Positions 1-5,420 of a stretch of DNA of 9,245 bases are shown here, in pieces. This DNA is from Acidobacteriaceae bacterium (GTDB lineage: Bacteria; Acidobacteriota; Terriglobia; Terriglobales; Acidobacteriaceae), in NCBI GenBank assembly GCA_003165455.1, contig PLUJ01000193.1, positions 1-9,245 on the forward strand, written 5' to 3'. The notes under the pieces are model-generated. The model did not search any database and was not told the DNA's origin. It saw only the letters and a program-made list of their open reading frames with translations. Each line of letters opens with the position of its first letter. Within the stretch, counting starts at the first letter, position 1. The translations under genes and the position numbers were made by a program.

Positions 1-90
1 AACGTGGCGACCGCTGTCGACTGAAGTTTGTGAGAAAGAAAGCGACGCCAGTAACAAAAAGGAAGCGAAACAGACCACCCGGACGCGCAT
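1..90 (-). CDS. Exported protein of unknown function, 5' end only
   Basis: An open frame starts with ATG at 90-88 and runs without a stop to the window edge, giving 30 residues. The visible part is a textbook Sec signal peptide: Met-Arg-Val-Arg, then a hydrophobic stretch VVCFASFLLLASLSF, then a polar Ser-Gln-Thr-Ser region where signal peptidase I could cut. A Shine-Dalgarno AGGAG (98-102) lies 7 nt before the ATG, which decides the start. The frame stays open upstream to another ATG at 180, but that one has no ribosome site and would bury the signal peptide. It follows the cupin gene on the same strand after 110 nt, so it may be a further operon member, or may have its own promoter. The Cys at residue 7 is inside the hydrophobic core and is not preceded by a convincing lipobox. 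The mature protein is outside the window, so no function can be given. Confidence 0.72.
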   Translation of the reverse strand, partial: MRVRVVCFASFLLLASLSFSQTSVDSGRHV

Positions 91-200
91 GAGGAATCTC
101 CTGAACTTACCGACCGCAAATGTTAGCACAGGTCCGTTAAATATGCTGTATGCCGCGCGGGACGCCAGATTCGGACGCATTCGCTTCGTCGTCTTCGCCC
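91..200. other. 110-nt gap between cupin gene and next exported gene
   Basis: Apart from the Shine-Dalgarno at 98-102, nothing firm is visible. There is a CCGCGCGG palindrome at 153-160 but no stem-loop followed by a T-run, so no intrinsic terminator is evident between the cupin gene and the exported protein gene. Read-through is therefore possible. Confidence 0.4.
98..102 (-). promoter_or_regulatory. Shine-Dalgarno AGGAG of the exported protein at 90
   Basis: AGGAG on the minus strand sits 7 nt before the ATG at 90-88. It selects this start over the in-frame ATG at 180. The core could pair weakly with the following TCCT (AGGA-GAT-TCCT), but this is only a 4-bp stem with a 3-nt loop and is probably irrelevant. 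Confidence 0.6.
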
Positions 201-656
201 TCACCGCAAGTACGAGTTCGTCTTGTTCATCCAGTCCGCGCGGGGCGGGTTGAAGACGTCGAAGTCAACCGTGTCCGCTAGCGCCTCGGCGCGGTGCGGC
301 ATGTTCGGTGGAATGGTCAGCACTTCTCCCCCATTGACGATGATCTCCTTGCCGTCGATCCAGAACTTGAGCGCTCCGTCCAGAATGTAAGTAACCTGTT
401 CGTTGTGATGGCTATGCTCAGGAACGATGCAACCCTTTTTCAGCAACACTCGCGCCAGCATAATTTCCTGGCCGACTACGAATTGCCGCTGCAAGAGCGG
501 ATTCAGCTCCTCAAGCGGAATTGTGTGCCATGGAATGTATTGAAGCCGGGCGCTTCCAACTTCGCTCTTTACTGAACCACCCGGAACACGTGGCCGCCCG
601 TCATCCTTCTTCACTTTGGCAGTTCCCGACTTCTTCGTTTCCACGTTCTTTGCCAT
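201..656 (-). CDS. Small single-domain cupin protein with basic N-terminal tail
   Basis: 151 residues forming one cupin beta-barrel. Motif 1 is clear: G75, then H81-S-H83, E86, Q87 and G94, the usual metal-binding HxH...E pattern with a neighbouring Gln. Motif 2 is G110, P116-P117 and H121 (IPPNMPH). The C-terminus FDVFNPPRADWM (132-143) followed by SYLR is typical of a family of small cupins often annotated only as 'cupin domain-containing protein'. Some relatives are metal-dependent dioxygenases or isomerases, others bind ligands without catalysis, so the reaction is not known. Residues 1-30 are Lys/Arg/Gly/Ser rich and look disordered; there is no signal peptide, so it should be cytoplasmic. 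The start follows the amidohydrolase stop after a single base (TGA-T-ATG) and lacks a strong Shine-Dalgarno, which points to translational coupling. W43 at about residue 43 marks the start of the conserved domain. Confidence 0.9.
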   Translation of the reverse strand: MAKNVETKKSGTAKVKKDDGRPRVPGGSVKSEVGSARLQYIPWHTIPLEELNPLLQRQFVVGQEIMLARVLLKKGCIVPEHSHHNEQVTYILDGALKFWIDGKEIIVNGGEVLTIPPNMPHRAEALADTVDFDVFNPPRADWMNKTNSYLR

Positions 657-657
657 A

Positions 658-2017
658 TCAGTGAACCCGACCTTCGTATAACTTTACTGCAGTATCGTGC
701 AGATAGGCGTGAGCCAATTCGAGCGCCCGCACTTCCGTGACTTCGCTTTCCGAAATCATCTCGGCCAATGCCGCAGTCAGGGCTGTGCGCGATGATTCGG
801 CGCCCAGCCAGTAACTTTCTTCCGCCCCCAGCACTTCATTGTATGGGAAGCAGTCCGTTCCAAAGGTGATCTTATCCGGGAAAGTCTCCAGCCACAGCTT
901 CAGCTCGTTCTTGAACGCCGAGGGATATTGTGCAAGTTCTCCGAACGAAGAATCCATATAAACATTCTTCATGGCTGCGAGCCAGATAGCTTCATGGTCG
1001 AGAGGATAGCCGCCGTGAATCATCACGAAAATCGTATTGTGGTAACGCGGATCACGCAGCACGCTTTCAAGATTCATGATGTTGCTTTGCGAGAGATTGA
1101 AGTAATCGCCAATGCCGACCGCAGTATGAATGTGCACCGGCAGATGCAAGCGGCCACCCTCCAAAACCAGATACCGAAAAATAAAATCCTGAAACGTGCG
1201 GTAATCTTTTTCGCTTGGGATGCCCCCAGTCACGTAACGTGTATAGAGATCCGCAGCCTGATCGCGCGTTGGATCGCCGAAGGTGGTTGGTCGGAAATAC
1301 GCCACTTCAAATTTCATCGCGATCCCGCCCTTATTCCGGTTGTCTTCCAGCGTCTGGCTGATGAATTTCAGGTAACTGTCAAAATCAGGTGGCAGCTTCG
1401 CCAGATTCTCCTGCTGCATCCAGCGGTGCAGCATCTTCTTCTTGCAGCGGAATGTAAACTCCTTCATCAGGATTGCGCGCGGCCTCCCGCAGGTTATTGA
1501 ACGGCCACATGAAAGAATCGGCAAAGAACACCCAGGGAAAACGTTTGGCGTCCAGATAGTCCGGCATCATTGCTCGGTTGGCCACCGAGCTCTCGGTATT
1601 GATCTTGTCGAGAATCATGTCGAAATAGGCGGTCCCAGCATATTTTTGTTTCAACTCCGCCTTCTTCGCAACCAGCCATTTCGCATGTTCCGGCGAGAGA
1701 TCGGTATAGGGATAACCAAATAACGCTTTAGCCGCGGCAATCAGTTCGGGATTATCGCTACGCGTACGTAACGCCTCGCTGAAGTCCGGAGGCGCAGCCA
1801 TGGCGTCGACATCGGGATCATCGGCGAAACCGGGGTGAGCATGATGGTCGAAAGCCGGAATTTTATTGATTTGCGGCAGCAGGCGATCATAAATCTGCTG
1901 CACGTCCGGACCGGGCAAAGGCCGCGCCTGCGCTGCCGCAAAAGTTGATAATTCGATCGCCGTGCAGGTTATCGAAATAGCGACAAATATCCGTCGGCTG
2001 CTTCGTTGGTTGAACAT
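658..2017 (-). pseudogene. Amidohydrolase-2 family metalloenzyme, exported, frameshifted
   Basis: Two overlapping frames together encode one amidohydrolase of the PF04909 type (TIM-barrel metal-dependent hydrolase). The first frame (2017 down to 1385, 210 aa) holds the start, a signal sequence and the first metal motif H59-A-H61 (within DHHAH). The second (sense from about 1437 to 658) holds the remainder: conserved KFE at about 235, HIH at 295-297, H334 in IHGG, and D388 in FGTD (numbers for the joined protein). Skipping one base in the GAAGAAGAAG tract at 1435-1444 joins IPLQE to KMLHRWMQQE and restores a 452-residue protein of normal family length. The N-terminus carries S7-R8-R9-I-F-V, a match to the Tat consensus SRRxFLK, then a hydrophobic stretch ending near AAAQA at 28-31. 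It sits 43 nt after the aminotransferase and 1 nt before the cupin gene. No clear Shine-Dalgarno precedes the ATG. A sequencing or assembly indel is the simplest alternative to a real lesion. Substrate unknown. Confidence 0.85.
1434..1447 (-). other. Frameshift site in the amidohydrolase (GAAGAAGAAG tract)
   Basis: On the minus strand the bases read CTGCAAGAAGAAGATG. In the upstream frame this gives Leu-Gln-Glu-Glu-Asp and then a non-homologous tail ending at 1385. Moving forward by one base after the first GAA gives Lys-Met-Leu-His-Arg-Trp and the full C-terminal half. The short AAG/GAA repeat is a plausible place for a one-base insertion or sequencing error. Confidence 0.8.
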
Positions 2018-2060
2018 AGGTTTTGGAAACTCTAATGCTATGCGTCTGAAATCCTTGACG

Positions 2061-3248
2061 CTATTTTTCAGCCAAGCTTCCCTGCCCGGCGGTAGACGCC
2101 TTCAGGATGCGGTTCGCTGCCTCGCGAAGGTTCGCAACCGAGGAGGCAAACGAGAAGCGCACAAAGTGCTTGCCCGAGGGACCAAATGCCACACCGGGGA
2201 TGGCCGCCACTCCGGCGTCGTCCAGCAGAACGCGGCAGACCTCTTCAGCGCTACTTCCGGTGCCGCGAATATCCACCCATGCGTAGAAAGCTCCCTGTGG
2301 TGGTTCGCAGTGAAACCCGGGAACCCGATTCAAGTCATTCACAAATTGCTCGCGGCGGCGCGCGAACTCCGCAACCATCCGCGGCGTATTTCCTTCTTTA
2401 TCGCGCAACGCATCGATGGCGGCATACTGCGTGAACTCAGCCACACACGTATAACTATTGATCGCCAGCATGGCCAGCGCAGGCACCACTTCAGGTGGAG
2501 CGACCGTATAGCCCAGCCGCCAGCCGGTCATGGCAAAACTCTTCGAGAAGCCATCGATAATCAGCGTCCGCTCCTTCATGCCGGGATAACGCAGCATGGA
2601 AATGAAATCGCCGCCGTAATTAATCCGTGCGTAGATTTCATCGGATAAAACCCATAAGTCATGCCTTACGGCAAGTTCCGCGAGCGCTTTCTGAACCGCA
2701 TCTGTGTACACCGTGCCCGTCGGATTGCCGGGAGAGTTGGTGATGAGCATGCGCGTGCGGCGCGTGATTTTTCTTTCAATCTCGCGCAGGTCCGGCTGAA
2801 AATGATTTTCTGGCGACAACTCAAATGGGACGGGAACCGCTCCCAACCCGAGGGTGATGGAAGGATAGCCAGGAAATCCAGGTTCGGGAAACAGAACTTC
2901 ATCCCCCGGTTCGAGCAATGCCATCATGGCAAAGAACAGCGCGGCCTTACAGCCCGGAGCCATCACAATGTTTGCCGGCGAGACTTCGATATTGCGCGTA
3001 CGGTGCAAATATGCGGCGAGTTCCTCGCGGAGCGCCGGAACTCCAGCCACGCCGCAATACCGGTCTTTACCGTCGGAGAGCGCTCGGGCAGCCGATTCCA
3101 CGACAGAAGCACCCGGATGAAAATCAGGCTCGCCAAGTTCTAGATGAATGATGGAGCGGCCTTCTTTTTCCATTTCCCTGGCGCGGGCGAACACCGCCAA
3201 CGCACCTTCACCGCTCATCACTGACATCCGGGACGCTATCGATCGCAT
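2061..3248 (-). CDS. Class I/II PLP-dependent aminotransferase
   Basis: 395 residues, the normal length for fold-type I aminotransferases of the aspartate/alanine/branched-chain group (AspC/AlaA-like). Visible motifs in order: LELGEPDFHP at 36-45; Y64 and the substrate-side region GVAGVPALREELA; NSPGNPTG at 171-178 with N175 contacting the PLP ring; SDEIY at 202-206 with D203 pairing with the pyridine nitrogen; GFSKSFAMTGWRLGY at 233-247 with K236 as the Schiff-base lysine; R364 (HFVRFSFA) as the carboxylate-binding arginine. It would move an amino group between an amino acid and a 2-oxo acid in the cytoplasm; the donor cannot be told from sequence. Start chosen by GGAG five bases before ATG. 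It lies 15 nt after the SDR stop and 43 nt before the amidohydrolase, so it is very likely co-transcribed. Confidence 0.95.
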   Translation of the reverse strand: MRSIASRMSVMSGEGALAVFARAREMEKEGRSIIHLELGEPDFHPGASVVESAARALSDGKDRYCGVAGVPALREELAAYLHRTRNIEVSPANIVMAPGCKAALFFAMMALLEPGDEVLFPEPGFPGYPSITLGLGAVPVPFELSPENHFQPDLREIERKITRRTRMLITNSPGNPTGTVYTDAVQKALAELAVRHDLWVLSDEIYARINYGGDFISMLRYPGMKERTLIIDGFSKSFAMTGWRLGYTVAPPEVVPALAMLAINSYTCVAEFTQYAAIDALRDKEGNTPRMVAEFARRREQFVNDLNRVPGFHCEPPQGAFYAWVDIRGTGSSAEEVCRVLLDDAGVAAIPGVAFGPSGKHFVRFSFASSVANLREAANRILKASTAGQGSLAEK

Positions 3249-3263
3249 TTGTTCTCCACAAAT

Positions 3264-4052
3264 TTATAACCCTTTATACATGCCGCCATCCACCAGTATC
3301 GTCTGGCCGGTGATATAAGATGCCCGCTCCGACGCCAACCATACGATGGTGTCGGCAACTTCGCGTGGCTTGCCTAAACGCTTGAGGGGTGCATCGGCGG
3401 CCCAGGCATTGAAACTTTCTTTCTCACTCGTTCCCGACGCAGAGGATCGCGCGGCCGCCAGTTCCTTTAGTCGGTCCGTAGCGGTAAAACCCGGACCAAC
3501 GTTATTCACCAGGATTCCATCTTTTCCAAATTCGTTCGCCAGGCTCTTAACCAATCCAACTACCGCCGCCCGCACGGCATTCGAGAGCACCAGATCTGCG
3601 ACCGGTTGCTTGGTTGTAATCGACGTAAGGGTAATGATGCGGCCCCATTTCTTCCGCTGCATGTGAGGAATCACTTCGCGCGCGAAATAAACAGTACTCA
3701 GAAAATTCAGTTCCAGCGCACTCTGCCACTCCTCAAGGCTGGCGGAAAGAAATCCTTTTGCCGGCGGTCCACCCGCATTGGTTACGCAGATGTCGACACT
3801 GCCGAATTTCTCCGCGACGGAAGCGACGAACTGGCTGACAAGCGCAGCGTTGGTCACATCAAGGGCTTCAGCCAGAACCTCTACCTGATATTGTTTCCTG
3901 ATTTTATCCGCAGCCGCCTGAAGAGTTTGTTCGTTGCGCGCGCACATTGCCACGCGGGAGCCCTCCGCCGCGAAAGCTTCCGCCGTAGCGCGCCCAATGC
4001 CCTGGCTCGACGCAGCGATCAGGGCAACGCGATCTTTCAGGCCGAGATTCAT
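3264..4052 (-). CDS. SDR-family oxidoreductase, atypical subgroup without YxxxK
   Basis: 262 residues with the classical short-chain dehydrogenase fold and length: N-terminal nucleotide site, DV at 65-66, NAGG at 92-95, N116 (ELNF) region, C-terminal P187-G (VGPGFTATDR), LVDGGMYKGL end. It is annotated by similarity as a 3-oxoacyl-[ACP] reductase-like protein. Two signatures differ. The glycine motif TGxxxGIG reads AASSQGIG at 13-20. In the active site S144 is present, but the Tyr thirteen residues later is S157 and the Lys four further on is R161 (LSNAVR at 156-161). This matches the known 'BKR-like SDR-like' subgroup described as having imperfect cofactor and catalytic motifs, so it is a family trait rather than local decay. 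Whether it is a reductase is uncertain. It is the first gene of the minus-strand run and is divergent from the trans-sulfuration enzyme. No Shine-Dalgarno is seen; a TATAAT lies 9 nt upstream. Confidence 0.92.
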   Translation of the reverse strand: MNLGLKDRVALIAASSQGIGRATAEAFAAEGSRVAMCARNEQTLQAAADKIRKQYQVEVLAEALDVTNAALVSQFVASVAEKFGSVDICVTNAGGPPAKGFLSASLEEWQSALELNFLSTVYFAREVIPHMQRKKWGRIITLTSITTKQPVADLVLSNAVRAAVVGLVKSLANEFGKDGILVNNVGPGFTATDRLKELAAARSSASGTSEKESFNAWAADAPLKRLGKPREVADTIVWLASERASYITGQTILVDGGMYKGL

Positions 4053-4061
4053 AAAGATCGC

Positions 4062-4067
4062 ATTATA
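4062..4067 (-). promoter_or_regulatory. Candidate -10 element (TATAAT) of the SDR-led operon
   Basis: A perfect TATAAT on the minus strand ends 9 nt before the SDR ATG. No good TTGACA is found 15-18 nt upstream. If active, transcription would start within about 0-3 nt of the ATG, giving a nearly leaderless mRNA, in agreement with the absence of a Shine-Dalgarno. Confidence 0.4.
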
Positions 4068-4109
4068 AATGGAGACGGACTTATCGATGGTTTAACCGTA
4101 CGGCTATGC

Positions 4110-4139
4110 TTGCGGGTCGTCCGGTTACCCAATTAGTCT
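4110..4139 (+). promoter_or_regulatory. Weak candidate promoter for the trans-sulfuration gene
   Basis: TTGCGG at 4110-4115 and TAGTCT at 4134-4139 with an 18-nt spacer match a sigma-70 type promoter only partly (TTG of the -35; T, A and final T of the -10). The predicted start would leave a short leader containing GAGG at 4149-4152, eight bases before the ATG at 4161. The region also holds TAACCG (4093-4098) and CGGTTA (4122-4127) as an inverted pair, and the palindrome CCGTACGG (4096-4103), which could be an operator. Confidence 0.22.
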
Positions 4140-4160
4140 GATAGCTGCGAGGCATCTAAG

Positions 4161-5369
4161 ATGAAAAAGCATCACCCCGAAACCGAGGCTGTGCGCGGCG
4201 CTGCGAATTTGGAGAAGAAAAACGGACCCCTGGCCACTCCGATTTATCAAACCTCTACTTTCGAAGTCACCGACAATGACGAGCAGTTGCGCGCCACACA
4301 CACTGACCATTTCTATACACGGTACGGTAATCCAACCAATACGGTTGCAGAAAAAACAATTTCTTCGCTGGAGTGCGTGGACGCGGCCCTGACCTTCTCC
4401 TCCGGCATGGGAGCCATCACAACCACGCTCATGGCCCTCCTCAAAACCGGAGACCACGTCGTCGCGCAGCGAGATATTTATGGCGGTGTAAATAAGTTTC
4501 TCTCGCAATGGCTGCCGAAGATGGGCATCGAGACCACGTTCGTTGACACCACCGACTACGAACAGCACGCACGAGCAATCCGTCCGAACACAAAAGTTCT
4601 TTATTTGGAGTCGCCAACCAACCCAACCTTGCGTGTGGTCGACTTGAAAAAGGTCGGGGCAATCGCACGCGAGCACAATCTGCTCGGCATGATCGACTCA
4701 ACCTTCGGTACACCCATCAACCAGCGGCCAGCGGAGTTCGGCATCGACTTAATCCTGCATTCAGGAACAAAGTATCTTGCTGGACACACGGATATGATCT
4801 GCGGCGTGGTCGCTGGGCGCAAAGACTTGATCGAGAAAATCTGGGAGACGCGCACGACGCTTGGCAATTGCATGGATCCACACGCTTCGTGGATGCTGGT
4901 TCGCGGACTGAAAACGCTGGCCGTTCGCGTGGCGCGGCAAAATGAGAATGCCCTGCGTGTAGCGGAGTTTCTTGCCGACCATGCGAAAGTGCGGAGCGTG
5001 CATCATCCATTTCTGCAGACACACCCTCAGTATGCAGTCGCGCGCCGACAGATGAGCGGTGGCGGGGGGATGGTCAGTTTTGAGGTCGAAGGCTCAGCCG
5101 CCGACGCCCGTCGAGTCAGCGAAGCCATGCGCCTTTTCACCCTGGCCCCCAGCCTGGGCGGAGTGGAATCGCTGGTATCGATCCCGGTACTCACTTCCCA
5201 TGCGATGATTCCGGCCGCTGACCGCGTCAAGATGGGCGTGACCGAACAGCTGATACGTCTCTCGGTAGGCATCGAGAATGCGGACGATTTGATCGCGGAT
5301 CTGGAGCGGGCGTTAGAAGCGGTGGGAACGCCGCAGAAAGTGGAAGTGGCCTCAGCGCCTCCACGCTAG
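4161..5369 (+). CDS. Cys/Met metabolism PLP-dependent enzyme (trans-sulfuration family)
   Basis: 402 residues, the usual length for the cystathionine gamma-synthase / gamma-lyase / methionine gamma-lyase / O-acyl-homoserine sulfhydrylase family (PF01053). Seen in order: ATPIYQTSTF at 25-34; YTRYGNPT at 52-59, whose Tyr and Arg bind the PLP phosphate of the partner subunit; SSGMGA at 80-85; Y107 in DIYGG, stacking on PLP; ESPTNP at 150-155; D179 in IDSTF; HSGTKYLAGH at 200-209 with K204 as the PLP lysine; SLGGVESL at 331-338; R366 in IRLSVGIE for the substrate carboxylate. The position equal to the catalytic Cys of methionine gamma-lyase appears to be G109 (YGGV), and E336 is present as in cystathionine gamma-lyase/synthase; this favours a cystathionine enzyme over methionine gamma-lyase, but is not decisive. 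Start supported by GAGG eight bases upstream. It stands alone, divergent from the SDR operon and convergent with the receptor gene. Confidence 0.95.
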   Translation: MKKHHPETEAVRGAANLEKKNGPLATPIYQTSTFEVTDNDEQLRATHTDHFYTRYGNPTNTVAEKTISSLECVDAALTFSSGMGAITTTLMALLKTGDHVVAQRDIYGGVNKFLSQWLPKMGIETTFVDTTDYEQHARAIRPNTKVLYLESPTNPTLRVVDLKKVGAIAREHNLLGMIDSTFGTPINQRPAEFGIDLILHSGTKYLAGHTDMICGVVAGRKDLIEKIWETRTTLGNCMDPHASWMLVRGLKTLAVRVARQNENALRVAEFLADHAKVRSVHHPFLQTHPQYAVARRQMSGGGGMVSFEVEGSAADARRVSEAMRLFTLAPSLGGVESLVSIPVLTSHAMIPAADRVKMGVTEQLIRLSVGIENADDLIADLERALEAVGTPQKVEVASAPPR

Positions 5370-5378
5370 CCTTAAAAT

Positions 5379-5399
5379 CAAGAATGCTCGCCGTTCTTG
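5379..5399. terminator. Weak hairpin between convergent genes
   Basis: CAAGAAT (5379-5385) and GTTCTTG (5393-5399) can form a 7-bp stem, counting one G-U pair, with a 7-nt loop. On the minus strand it is followed by ATTTTAAGG, a poor T-run; on the plus strand there is none. It lies in the 51-nt gap between the two convergent stop codons, the expected place for a shared terminator, but is AT-rich and marginal. Confidence 0.3.
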
Positions 5400-5420
5400 C
5401 CGTGGCTCCCTGAGCTCGGG

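Noticed and set aside
153..160. CCGCGCGG palindrome as a terminator after the cupin gene
   Set aside because: It has no room for a loop and no T-run follows on the minus strand.
91..180. Alternative start at 180 for the left-edge exported protein
   Set aside because: It is in frame and open but lacks a Shine-Dalgarno, and would put 30 extra residues ahead of a clear signal peptide.
1385..1444. Programmed +1 frameshifting in the amidohydrolase
   Set aside because: No stop codon, slippery pause or stimulatory structure of a known +1 recoding site is seen at the junction; an indel or sequencing error is simpler. Kept only as a remote option in the findings.
1962..2648. Open frame of 228 aa on the plus strand
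   Set aside because: It is antisense to the aminotransferase and the amidohydrolase start; the minus-strand proteins have complete family motifs, this one has none.
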